Source of the DNA: Excoecaria cochinchinensis
Lineage: Eukaryota > Streptophyta > Magnoliopsida > Malpighiales > Euphorbiaceae
Length of the DNA stretch: 64,000 nucleotides
Direction of reading: 5' to 3'
Assembly: GCA_947683425.1 (NCBI GenBank)
Contig: CANTUQ010000031.1
Span: 3,979,001-4,043,000, forward strand
Shown: positions 10,682 to 20,805 of the stretch, one piece after another
How positions within the stretch are numbered: the first letter of the stretch is position 1
How the letters are laid out: every line of letters starts with the position of its first letter
The notes under the pieces: generated by a model
The model's database searches: none
Told to the model about the DNA's origin: nothing
Seen by the model: only the letters and a program-made list of their open reading frames with translations
Program-made: the position numbers and the translations under genes

Positions 10682-11249
10682 ATTCTTCCCTCCTTAAAGA
10701 ATTTCATCCTCGAAATTCTCTTACATCAAAAAAATCCGAAGACTATACTCCAATTCACTATCATTCCTATAGATTATTTATATATCATCATATAACACAT
10801 ACGTTCTACACTTATAAACATGCATTTCACTCATTCCTATACACTCCATTCTTAACATACTTACCTGCTTTTACTTAGTCCCATCACTACACTCTCAAAC
10901 AACTTCTTCTTTTTTTTTTATTATAGTAACTATACAAATTATAAATTTTTCTTGTTCACAACTAACTCAAACTCATAAAACTGATTTAAATAAATCTCAT
11001 AATCCTCCTCTCATAAACTTACATTCAAATCAATCACATTCATCAGAGTGATTACTACCTTAACCATCAATCGAAAATGAAAACATATACACCCAACAAA
11101 TAAACCATTTAACTTACAACTTCTTACTGCACAATTTCGTAATACCTCAAATACATCGGGCACACATGCTACTTTCTTTACTAATAACACTCATATCTTA
11201 CTCCAAAATCTTTTTCACATTTACTTATGCAAGATTCCAAGATACTTTC
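10682..11249 (-). mobile_element. Internal 3' tail of element B, truncated
   Basis: The sequence is AT-rich with no credible coding frame. It begins with the polypurine tract and inverted repeat typical of the end of Tekay-type internal regions and is cut at 11249/11250 by a Tat-type LTR end. I see nothing else in it. Confidence 0.65.
10684..10718 (-). promoter_or_regulatory. Polypurine tract with upstream inverted repeat (element B)
   Basis: The minus strand reads AAGGAGGGAAGA at 10695-10684, directly before the 3' LTR, the place where plus-strand cDNA is primed. Just upstream, GAATTTC and GAAATTC (10699-10718) form an inverted repeat around a six-base loop. Element D has the same arrangement. 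Confidence 0.75.
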
Positions 11250-11945
11250 TATGACGCACGCCGGATCCCCGCGGCCGCCCGCTCGACCGCCCGCACGTGG
11301 GCGATCGGGGCACTTGTGGGTCCGTTGACATCTTGCAAATGAATTGTAAGTGCGTCTATGTTGGGCAACAAGGAGGTTTCATGGAGTCGCCACCCAATAG
11401 AACATTGGGAAAGTTACTCTCGCCTCGGAGAGCCTAAGACTGCGCTTGGTATCCATTTTAGGCCAGCCAGAGGGGTCATGGAAGGTGAACTTCTCACCCT
11501 AAAGAGCCTAGGATTAGCGCTAAAGTCTCGTGACCCAAGAAGTATTTTGGAGGATAACCTCTAACCTCTTGAGCCCAAAGACCAGAGCTGGGTCCGGGAT
11601 TTCTCATCTATTTCTACCTTATTTATTTTATGATCAAATCTTAATATCATCAATTCGCTCTCTCTCGACACTATGCAATTGATTAAAAGGCGCATTTATT
11701 CACATTTTGAAAGCGATAAATAATCAGATAGATAATGAAAGCGATAAATTACAATAATATAAGGAGCGGAATACAACTCCCTTTCATAAATGTGCGAATC
11801 ATGCATAAATCGGGGCATTGCTTATTTTGAGGACTTTGGTCCTCGCATGCATCATTATTAAAATTGGAGATTTTTGTTCATGATGATTTTATTGGATAAA
11901 GATAGGGCTTTGGCCCCTTTTGCACTTTATACTAACCTCATTTTT
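11250..11945 (-). repeat. Truncated Tat-type LTR fragment
   Basis: The start TATGACGCACGCC and the following 700 bases match the terminal part of the E2 LTRs, including the stretch AAGTGCGTCTATxTTGGGCA and the PBS-like block GGAGTCGCCACCCAAT. The match stops near 11945, where LTR I begins in mid-sequence. Only the 3' part (sense) of the LTR is left. Confidence 0.8.
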
Positions 11946-13343
11946 ATTTAAGTATAAAATCATTTAGATTATATTTATACATTAATGAGATATGAGAAGA
12001 ATATATCCTTCCTCCTCGCGCTCACGCTCGGTAGCATGCTCGCGCGGAGGACTCGGCTACCGAGCTCTCTATCACGCTTGTGAAAACATCACGGTCGCGA
12101 CAGAGGGCTCTCCAGCCATGAGGGACCAATCCGCATTCTGTCGCGATCGCGACAGAACCCAGAATTGCCCAGATCTGCACTTTTCCTACTCTCTTCACAA
12201 CACAACCCTTCATACATTCATTCAACCATGAACAAACACTTACCTCAAGCCTCTAGTATATCACGCATCATTCTCAAGGCCACATAAACACATTTTTATA
12301 CAATAATTAACCACTACTCATTAAGAATTCACTCAAAACCAAACTCAAAATTTGATCCTCTTACATGCTCATGTTCTTTAAATACACATGCAAACACCAT
12401 ATTATCACTAACAATTAACTCAGAATCATACTTAATCTAAACATGCATTCATCCAAACAAAACAATCAAGGTTACTAATGACATGCAATCACAAAATAGA
12501 ATTGATCCAAGGAGGAACTAGGGGAAAAACATAATCCACAAACACAGCTCCCAAACCTGAAATTGCAGCCACAATCTTTCCCTCAAGAACCCTTTTCTCT
12601 TTTCCCTTGCTCTTTCTTCTCTCTTCCACTTCTTGCACAAACCCAGCCAAAACACAAAATCAAACCATGAAAACCCCAGTCAAAACCCAGAAAACGCGGG
12701 AGAAAAATAAGAAGAAGAAGAAGCCAAATAAACCCATGATCTTACCTCTTGAACTCAGCTCAAAACTTCAAGAAATCCCACTCAAAGCTCAAGGAAAAAC
12801 ACAAGAGAGAGTGGAGAGCAGCCAAATGAAGAAAGGAAAGAGAAGAGAGGTTGGGAAAGAGTGAGCAAGAGAGGGAATGGGTAGCTTCCACGGGAAGCTA
12901 TCCCATTTTAGCCTTTCCTCTCTCCTCCTCTCACCTCACTTCTTTTCTTCATTAATTGCTCACCTAACACTTCCACTTGGCATGCTCCTATTGGTTCCCA
13001 CAACCAATCTTGACTTATCCACTCTTGGCCCCACACACAAAACACACAAGCATTTCTTACACAAATATCTCCATGGCACCATACTCACCATCCACTAGAT
13101 TATCAAAACCAAAATACATCCATACACCACATGTACACCATAATTATTCCTTATAAACCACTTACAACCAAGGCTCCATACACACAAGCACACTTAATAA
13201 TTTCCCCTCTTAACATACTTAATTAAATTCTTTGCACCAAAGTCCTTATTATCCAAATTTTTCTCTTACTCAAATTACTGAAATACCCTTAATTTTCTGA
13301 CTTACCATGCAAATTCTGACCAGGCCCTTTTTGGGTTGTTACA
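11946..13343 (-). repeat. LTR I, truncated TGTAACA-type LTR
   Basis: The right end CCCTTTTTGGGTTGTTACA is the sense start of a minus-strand LTR of the family seen in D and H. A CGCG array lies at 12012-12155 and purine-rich leader-like sequence near 12700-12860. The sense 3' part, with the hairpins, is missing, having been lost at the junction with the Tat LTR fragment. Short AT-rich frames here are not credible genes. Confidence 0.75.
12012..12155. repeat. CGCG palindrome array in LTR I
   Basis: Decayed CGCG units end in CTGTCGCGATCGCGACAG, the same perfect 18-bp palindrome as in LTR A. They lie 1.19-1.33 kb from the LTR start. Confidence 0.8.
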
Positions 13344-13630
13344 GGAGCAACCTGGAAGTAGAGTAAGTGGAGAAAGATCGAGTGCATCCAGAAGTGGTAG
13401 AAGTAGGAGTAGCCTCCTCAGGCGCCATCGAAAACTGTAGAGCAGCCAGCGGCTGCTAGTGGTTTTGCTCAGGTATATGCCATTATACGAGAAGATGTAG
13501 ATGAGCCCGCAAGTCCTTTCGATAAGTTATAATTCATTAATTTTTGAGATAAGTTAATGATTTGGAAGTTGGGTTGTAAGTCTGCTAACATGGAAATTTC
13601 GAGGACAAAATTTCTTAAGGGGGAGAGATT
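13344..13630 (+). pseudogene. Gag C-terminal remnant and 3' end of element D
   Basis: A frame ending at TAA 13530-13532 gives, from about 13413, PPQAPSKTVEQPAAASGF followed by AQVYAIIREDVDEP. This resembles the linker between the gag zinc knuckle and protease of Tekay-type elements (element A has VAARAYVVRAREEQDAPDV). Protease, RT and integrase are absent: only about 85 bases lie between the stop and the polypurine tract. I infer a pol-less, gag-only non-autonomous derivative or a large internal deletion. A Ser/Arg-rich stretch in another frame precedes it. The left side is cut by LTR I. Confidence 0.55.
13593..13628 (+). promoter_or_regulatory. Polypurine tract with upstream inverted repeat (element D)
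   Basis: GAAATTT and AAATTTC (13593-13614) form an inverted repeat around CGAGGACA. It is followed by the purine run AAGGGGGAGAGA (13617-13628) and then the LTR start TGTAAGAACCC. Confidence 0.8.
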
Positions 13631-14702
13631 TGTAAGAACCCAAAAAGGGGCCTAGTAGGAATTGCATGGTTAATTTAGTAATTAAGGGCATAATTGTAAT
13701 TGGACAAGTATAAAATTAAATTAATTAAGGACTAAATTGAAGAATAATTAAGTTATAAGGAAAGAATTTATTTAAATGATTAAAAGGATATTTGCCATGG
13801 ACCAAAGAGACATTAGCCAAAGATTTTATAAGTTTGACTTATGAGAGGAGGACACCTAAGCAAAGGTTGGTGGGAACATTAATTGAGAAAAGAAAGAAAA
13901 GAGAAGAGAGTGGGAAAGCGCAAAATTTAGATTTTTCCCACGTCTCTCTCTCTCTTCTTGGCTTCCTATTTTCTTTTCTTACTTCTTCTTCCGTGCTCCT
14001 TGCCTCTCTCTTGCTTGGGTTGTTCTTCAAGGTTTGAGTTGGATTTGAGGTTTATGGGCTTTGGTTTGGTTTTGAAGAGGTAAGTTGGTTTGAAGATTTG
14101 ATTTGGTTCTTCTTCTTCTTCCCATTTTTTTGGTTTTGGGTTTTGTTAGTTACTGGTTAATGTGTTTATTTTGGCTTGGTTTGATTCTTGCAAGAAGCTA
14201 CTGACAAGAGATCAGAGAAAGGAAAATAGAAGGCATGAGCTTGAATAGTGGGGTGATTTTGAGCTTCTTGAGGTTTGTGAGTTTTGCCTTTTGGTTGTGT
14301 CTTGGGTTTTGAGTGTTAAATTCTAGAAATTTGATATGTGAAGCATGTTTATGTGTGTGTGTTGGTTGGGTTTTTGGCTATATTATGTGTATTGAATGTA
14401 GTGGTACTAGTGTTTGCATATGGGTTTAGTTCTTTGTGTTTAGAGTTCATTTGAGAGTGATTGAAGTTAGTTGATTAGTTTGCTCAATTTTTGTTAATTA
14501 ATTGTATATTTTGGTTATTTGATTTAATGCAATGATTATAAGCATGTTTCAAAATGTATTTAATGCCTGAATTGAGATGTATGCTTGTTGATTTGAATTT
14601 TAGACTAGTTGAGTTACCTGAGGGGCTGCTATAGTTTGGAATAGAGTGTGAAATCATGACTTTGTCGTGCTCAGTTGCCATGCTCCAATTGTGATGCCCT
14701 TT

Positions 14703-14850
14703 GTTGCGAGCGCGATAGAGAGCTCGATAGCCGAGTTCCTGTTAGGTCGGGCATCCTCGCGAGCGCGACCTACCGCTCTCTGTCGCGAGCGGGACTTCAG
14801 TCGCGAGCTCGACAGAGATCGGCTAGCTGTCTCTCGCGAGCATAGAGTAT
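14703..14850. repeat. CGCG palindrome array in LTR D
   Basis: TTGCGAGCGCGATAGAGAG and related units lie 1.07-1.22 kb from the LTR start. The last 35-40 bp, from GACAGAGATCGGCTAGC, recur on the far side of the Tat LTR at 17852-17890. Confidence 0.8.
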
Positions 14851-14998
14851 GTTGCGTGCAGATACCGGGTCCTGAGGCAGCTCAGACCAAAGTTACTCAA
14901 TGATGAAAAAGGTATTTGTTCGTGAGTAAAATGATTAGAAGTGACAATTTCCTTGTTGAAGTCTTTTTTTTTTTAAAAAAAAAACCAACAAGAACGAA

Positions 14999-15045
<47 letters not shown>

Positions 15046-15099
15046 TATTTTTTTTTTTTTTTTATTTTTATTTTTCTGTTTTATTTTTGACTTTTCAGC

Positions 15100-15495
15100 A
15101 CGCAATCTGCGCGGCATGGTGCATGGGTGGCCGTGCCTGCGAGCCGTGATGCCGGAGCAGCGTGCAGCCCGTGGAGGGGCATACCGCTCGCAGAGGTCAT
15201 GCCGTGCGAGCGGCATGCGGCCCTCCTGTCCCACCGCGCGACAAGTGGCCCCTGCGGGGCCGTATGCCACACAGCACGCTGCCCCGTGTGGGGCCTCATG
15301 ACTCCTGAGCGGCATGCAGCCCCTGCGGGGCAGTATACTGAGCGACACGCGGCGCCCCCTGTGTAGCCACATAGCACGCGACAAGCGGCTCCCCCTGTAG
15401 CGGCACATGCCGCGCAAGCAGCATGCGGCCCTCTTACACAGGGCATCATATCACGTGGGCGACATGCGGCCACTGCGCAGGCACACGCCGCAGGT
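15100..15495. repeat. GC-rich island with imperfect tandem repeats in C2
   Basis: A block of repeated GCATGCGGCC and CCCCTGCGGGG-like units sits between AT-rich flanks. The place corresponds to shorter GC-rich islands in the E1, E2 and E3 LTRs. Open frames on both strands here come from base composition. Confidence 0.8.
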
Positions 15496-17631
15496 CGCCA
15501 TCTTCGCTAGCACGCCTATTTTTTCTGTTTTTGGCTTGTTTTTTTTCCCAATTTTCTCGGTTAAAAATTCAGACTACCTTTTCCAATTTTTAGAGAGGTA
15601 ATTAAGGGTTTTTAATAGAAAAAGAGGGTTTTGTGGGGGACCAAAAATTGCCCAGGTATAAAAAGGAAAATTAAAGCAGATCAAAGGAGTTTTTTTTGGA
15701 AACGCCGAGAAAAAACCCATAAAAAAAGGGGAGAGTTTCTTGAGAGCAAAGCAATTTGTTTTTCTTTTTCTAAAAACATTCGGAGATTTGTTCTTGAGCC
15801 AAATAAATCGATTATTTGTGCTTAGGGCTAGATTCTCACAGAGATTTCTTTACAATCGATTTTGAAATAGTGATTTTAATTTTCATTTCAAGCAAATCGA
15901 CAGGGAGATAAATTTTTCTTCATTTGCAATCAAAAATCATATATGAGGGTAAATACATGAGCTAAATCATTTTCTTCCTTTTTCATTCATTCATTGTTAT
16001 CTAATTTTTTTTTCTTCATTATTGTTCATTATTATTCTGTAAATTATTTTTTATGTTTATTATTGCTTGATTTTGTTAATCTGCATATTGTTGTATTATT
16101 AATATATTTATTGTTTATCACTAATACTTGGTAATAATCTAATTGTGTTTTATTGCTCATTCATTGTTGTTTATTATCATTCTCGGTACTGTATATTGTT
16201 CAAACTTTTCCCTGTTTTTATTATTGTTCTGTTTATTATTTGCTTAATATTGGTCTTTTTTCTTACTTATTCTTTTGTCTATTGTCATTAATACATTTTC
16301 TTTATTATTTGTTGTCAATAGATATATTGTTTGTCTGATGTAATTAGCCTTGGTTTAATTTAATCTAACTAATATATTGGCATGATGAATGAAATTGTGT
16401 AGATTTAACTTTGATTTTGTTCTTTAATATGGCTATTGTTCATTGGTTACTTAGGTGTTGAGTTATTATTGATAGTTAATTTAATAATTAATCTAATTAT
16501 TAAGTTATTTATTAATTGCTTATTGTGATTAATCTGTGGGTTGCCATAATTTATTTATGTCTATATTAATGTGTTTGTCATGAATAACATTAGCTTAAAT
16601 TAATTTATCTGCATGATGCAACTATTAATTTTGGTTTATATTTAATTGATGTAATTGATTGCTTATATATAATTGATATAATTGATTGTTAATATTTAAT
16701 TAAAGTAATTAATTGTATATATCTAATTGATGTAATTGATTGTTTATATCTATTTGATTTAATTGATTGTATATATTTAATTAGTTTAATTGATGGTTAT
16801 ATTATTCAATTGATTGTTATATTATTTAATTAATTGCTTGTTTATATTATATTATTTATTTGATTTAATTCACTAACATTTTATTTTATTCTTTTTTATG
16901 GCCTCAAAATTTATTTATTTCACTCTGAGTGATATTCCTGAGTGAACCGGCGGATCAGGAAATTAAAGACCTTCAGAACTTCGGTTTGCGTATTTTAAAC
17001 TCTGCACTTTCTTTTCTTCAATTTATTTGTCATATTTGTGTATTTTTATGTAAAATTAATTATTTTTATACACGTTTTGAAAAAGAAATCACCAAAAAGA
17101 TTTTTATTAACAAATTGGGTTTTTTCCTAATAAAATGGACCAATGTCCTATTTTAACCAATAAAATCTCCCTTTTAAATGGAGAATTAATTTTCATAAAA
17201 TGGGATCACTCATCCCAATTTTCTCAATAAAAACCCAATAAACGGTTATCCAATTTTCTAAGTCAATAAAAGGGAACAAAGTTCCTAATCCCAATAAATG
17301 TCACGATTTATGTATGATGCATTTTAATTATTTATTCGTTTTGGGCTCTTGTAATTAATTTTGGGGCAAATTTTATTTCTTATGCTTTCTTATTTTGGGG
17401 GATTGTTCTGTCCCACTTTTTTGTGTAATTTATTTACTGTTTTTTATCACTTTATTTATTACTTTCCAATGTGGTTGAGATGAGCTTTAAATTCAATGCA
17501 TGATCGCGTGAGATGAGAGATGGAATTTTGATTTCTTAAAAACTCATTTATAAACTTAACTTAATGTATTAATAAGAGTGAAGTTCTGAACAATTTCTCT
17601 GGTTTAGACCAATAGAGGTTAGATGACCTTT

Positions 17632-17662
17632 CCCAATTTCTCATAAATTGGGTGCCGACTCC
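17632..17662 (+). other. Conserved hairpin plus primer-site-like block (C2)
   Basis: CCCAATTT-CTCAT-AAATTGGG is an eight-pair stem, followed at once by TGCCGACTCC, one base off the first ten bases of the tRNA-Arg primer site. E1 has the same arrangement with a six-pair stem. Confidence 0.7.
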
Positions 17663-18225
17663 AAAATACCTAAAAGCTGCCTAAAGGTGTCGTGAGGCTA
17701 GATGATCCTTTCCAATGTTCTATTGGGAAGGAAGTGTCCAAGATATCTCTTGGCACCCAAGATCAATAAGACGCGAACCAATCCCTCGAGCCCTAAAAGT
17801 GGGTGTCATCTACGAGGGCCTTTGTTAGGTTCGGTGCGCGTCATAGTGGCGCGACAGAGACCGGCTAGCTGTCTCTCGCGAGCATAAAGTGTGTCATGGG
17901 CATGACTTTCGGCGAGTTTCTTCCCTATCGGAGGCATGACAGCTCTTCTCGGGCACGACCCTCCCCTATGTTTTTAAAATTTTTTATTTATTACACTTTG
18001 CATGGTTTCTCACTCATGTTTGGTTTATGATTTTTTAGTATATGAGCTAATGTTTTGTACATTAAAGCTGCTTACATGATATATATACTTATGATTATGT
18101 TAAGAGGTGCGAATACTTCATTATTGTAAAGTTTGAGTGTTATAATTGAGTGATTATGAGTAAGCCTGAATGGTTATAGTAGTGGATAGATAAGCATGCT
18201 TATAAAGGGCTAGTGATTGCAGCTG

Positions 18226-18334
18226 CTAGTGTTTGACCCCATTTGGGTCTAGTGTTTGATACCTTCGGCATTTAAAAAGTTTTAAAAATGTTTTGAGGCT
18301 TCGGTCTCTAGTGTTTGATACTGCTTGCAGTATC
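18226..18334 (+). other. Hairpin chain in LTR D
   Basis: Three copies of CTAGTGTTTGA are each followed by a short inverted repeat: GACCC-CATTT-GGGTC (18235-18249); an ACC-TTC-GG type near 18257-18270; and GATACTGCTTGCAGTATC (18317-18334), an eight-pair stem. GAGGC-TTCG-GTCTC (18295-18308) lies just before the third copy. As RNA these would be small hairpins, one with a C(UUCG)G loop. Confidence 0.6.
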
Positions 18335-18624
18335 CAGTGTACCCGTATCCACCACCCATGTAAATTCAGGCTAGTATTGAGATTGTTTCGGGAATAGATG
18401 TTCAGAGATTTGTATATGTATATGAGAATTTCTAGTAACCATATTTTTGCCTTTGTTTGTTATCTTTGATAATCATTTTGATATAGTGAATATGTTTTAT
18501 GTTGGTACTTGATTTGTTATCGGAATGATTATAGTATATTATGCTTATGAACTTGTCAAGCTCATATTATGTGTATGTATGTTGAATGCTTTTTTTTTTT
18601 TGTAGTTGTTTTTGTTTCTCCCCA

Positions 18625-18659
18625 CTGAGCCTTCGCTCAGCACGGGTGTTTTTCCCGTG
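18625..18659 (+). other. Twin hairpin near the end of LTR D
   Basis: CTGAGC-CTTC-GCTCAG (18625-18640) and CACGGGTGTTTTTCCCGTG (18641-18659) are two adjacent six-pair stems, about 290 bp before the LTR end. The first stem has a G-C pair where LTRs B, H and the solo LTR have A-T. Confidence 0.7.
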
Positions 18660-18947
18660 TAGGTTGCAGGTTCGATTTGGAGACGAGCATCTATAGGTTA
18701 TCCAATAGGAGTTAGAGTGGTTTCTTTTTATTTTGATCCAGTATTTTGTATAGTTTAGTATATGTTTTTGTATAGAATTTTTGTATAAGTTAATCGTATA
18801 TTGTATTGAGTATATTTTTGCAGTATATCAATTATTAATATGATATTATTGTTTTATTATATTTATAGCTTCCGCTTTCATTTTATTATATGTGTTGGTT
18901 TGTGTGTGGCACTCCAATATCCTCCCAAGGGATATTGGGGTGTTACA

Positions 18948-19263
18948 AGAACTGTAACAAGTAGTACGAATATCGGATGTCACAATATTGCACTTAAATA
19001 CACTGTAATGCACTCAAAAGATTCAGTAGGAATTTTTTTTCCATAGGAATCAGAAACACACATATACAAAAATTTAACAATACACTAACATACAATTCCA
19101 ATACTTATACCATATGTCATTACTTTCATCTACTATAGTCGTATACATACCATACCAGTCCTTCTATCCTTATTGTCGAATACTTCTTTCGATCGTCACT
19201 ATATCTTCGACCACATTAAGATCTATCACAACTTGCGCATAGTAACCACCTACACGGGAAAAC
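18948..19263. other. Spacer between LTR D and LTR H
   Basis: AT-rich sequence with no credible coding frame. Its last bases, CCACCTACACGGGAAAAC, resemble part of the conserved twin-hairpin block of the LTRs, so it may be a decayed LTR scrap. Nothing else is seen. Confidence 0.4.
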
Positions 19264-19578
19264 TGTAACACCCCGTTATCCCCGTTGGAAGGATACCGGA
19301 GCACCACGCTCACACATACATATACATATACTCAAGCATGCTAAAAACAAATACGTATAATTATAAAGATAACAACTCGATATATAAATAATCATATCGT
19401 TTAACAAAAGGGTTTTGTAAACATTAAACATATACATATAAAAAATCATCCTTTACAAAATTACATTTCCAAAATCAAACTCCATATACAAAATACAGTG
19501 GAAGACAAAAGAACTCCAACTATAGACTTCTAGTGGCCGACCTGCAGATGTCTGACTCCAAAATGAACCTGCCACCTA

Positions 19579-19615
19579 CACGGGAAAAGAGCTCGTGCTA
19601 AGCGATAACACTTAG
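19579..19615 (-). other. Twin hairpin near the end of LTR H
   Basis: 19598-19615 as minus-strand RNA gives CTAAGTG-TTAT-CGCTTAG, seven pairs with one G-U. 19579-19597 gives CACGAG/CCCGTG with one mismatch. It lies about 330 bp from the LTR end. Confidence 0.6.
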
Positions 19616-19946
19616 TGGGAGGAACAAACATGCATGTACATATAATCGCAATAAACATATATATATGCTTAACAATAACAAAAGCACATAAACATATACT
19701 ACTCATACATATAACAAATATTCATCATACACATGTATACCGCAAAGTAACCATTCATATCCAAGTAATCAATATTCATATGCATCTACACAATACAATA
19801 ATTAGCCATTCATGTTCGAATACAAGTATTACATTTTTTCTTGTCATATCTCATATACATATACATGTCGCATATATCCATTTCATGTATATAATGGTCT
19901 CATATGCAAATCTCATTTAAAAGCCTCATGTAATAGCCTGATTACT

Positions 19947-20054
19947 CACTAATTAGTGGATACGGGTACTAATGATACTGATAGGACACAGTATCCAAGC
20001 ATATAGAGACAAGAGTCTCGAATTATGTGTAAACATGTATACCCGAAGGTATAC
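19947..20054 (-). other. Hairpin chain in LTR H
   Basis: Inverted repeats in a row: CACTAATTAGTG (19947-19958); GATACTG/CAGTATC around an eight-base loop (19974-19995); GAGAC-AAGA-GTCTC (20006-20019); and GTATACCCGAAGGTATAC (20037-20054). As sense RNA the last is a seven-pair stem capped by UUCG with a closing C-G pair. Confidence 0.65.
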
Positions 20055-20429
20055 CAGACACTAAAGTCTCAAATCATATAGAAACGGGGTCAACGTATAA
20101 CTTGTAACATATAGCAGCTGCACTCACACTCTAACCCTGGATAAGCGCTTATCTATCCACTACTATGACTATCAAGCTCAGATAACAACTCAATCATGTT
20201 CTAGTATTATTATCATATAACAGAGAATAAATCAAGTATAACTATAGAATTTCATGTATACATGTATATTGATCAATATGAAGACATATAAATCATATAC
20301 AAATCTTATTAAGAGCATATACCTTATCATTTAATAGGCCATATAAGATAAATCATGTGACATGTAATGAAAACCCATGTAAAAAGAACCTTGAAACTCA
20401 TTTTTAAAATAGGACAGGAAAGGCATCAC

Positions 20430-20805
20430 TGTCGCGCTCGCGACAGTAGCCGAGGAAGAGAGGCCAGTCACGAGTCGCGCATGCTGTCGTGACTCATGAC
20501 AATGTCGCCTCACAGAAGGGAGCGGGCATGAGTCGTGATCCTTATGCACGAATCGTGTCTGCCCAGAAAGGGACGAGGGCACGAGTCATGCCTATTCTGT
20601 ATGACTCGTGTCCTTCCCACTGCTAGCCATCTTCACGAGTCGGTAGCCATCTTCATGACTAGTGAAGATGCTAGGCGCCTACTGCCGATTCGTGCTGCCT
20701 CCTCACGACTCAGGAAGATCATCGCAGCGCACTACACAAGAGGATGAACTACGTGATTCTGTCGCGATCGCGACAAGCATCGCGCTTGCGACAGTATCGC
20801 ATTTT
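20430..20805. repeat. CGCG and GAGTCGTG palindrome arrays in LTR H
   Basis: CGCG units at 20430-20445 and near 20760-20795 flank a block with many CACGAGTCGTG / ATGACTCGTG variants. One variant, near 20490, contains TGACTCA, the core bound by bZIP factors of the GCN4/AP-1 type in other systems. A second copy of the block lies at about 21619-21895. Confidence 0.7.

Larger units (their letters stand above)
14857..17845 (+). mobile_element. Tat-type solo LTR C2 inside LTR D
   Basis: It begins TGCAGATACCGGGTCCTGAGG, like the E1 LTR start, and ends GGTTCGGTGCGCGTCATA, like the E1 LTR end before its primer site. It has a (TA)n run near 15002-15034, a GC-rich island (15100-15495), a long AT-rich middle and the conserved hairpin with PBS-like block near its end. 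No internal region is present, so it is a solo LTR. The five bases on each side do not match as a target duplication. Confidence 0.75.
13631..18947 (+). repeat. 3' LTR of element D, split by a solo LTR
   Basis: It starts TGTAAGAACCCAAAAAGG after a polypurine tract and ends GGATATTGGGGTGTTACA. Without the Tat-type insertion (14857-17845) the LTR is about 2.3 kb. In sense order it holds a pyrimidine/purine-rich leader-like stretch, a CGCG array, the hairpin chain (18226-18334) and the twin hairpin (18625-18659). The plus-strand orientation lets the hairpins be read directly. Confidence 0.85.

Noticed and set aside
11358..11564. Open frame MLGNKEVSWSRHPIEHWES and similar ones at 36052, 44832 and 60981
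   Set aside because: These are antisense translations of the repeated hairpin block of Tat LTRs; they recur only because the LTR recurs.
14935..15473. Open frames on both strands in the C2 GC island
   Set aside because: Overlapping frames of 130-160 codons on opposite strands come from high GC content and few stop codons. No domain is recognisable.
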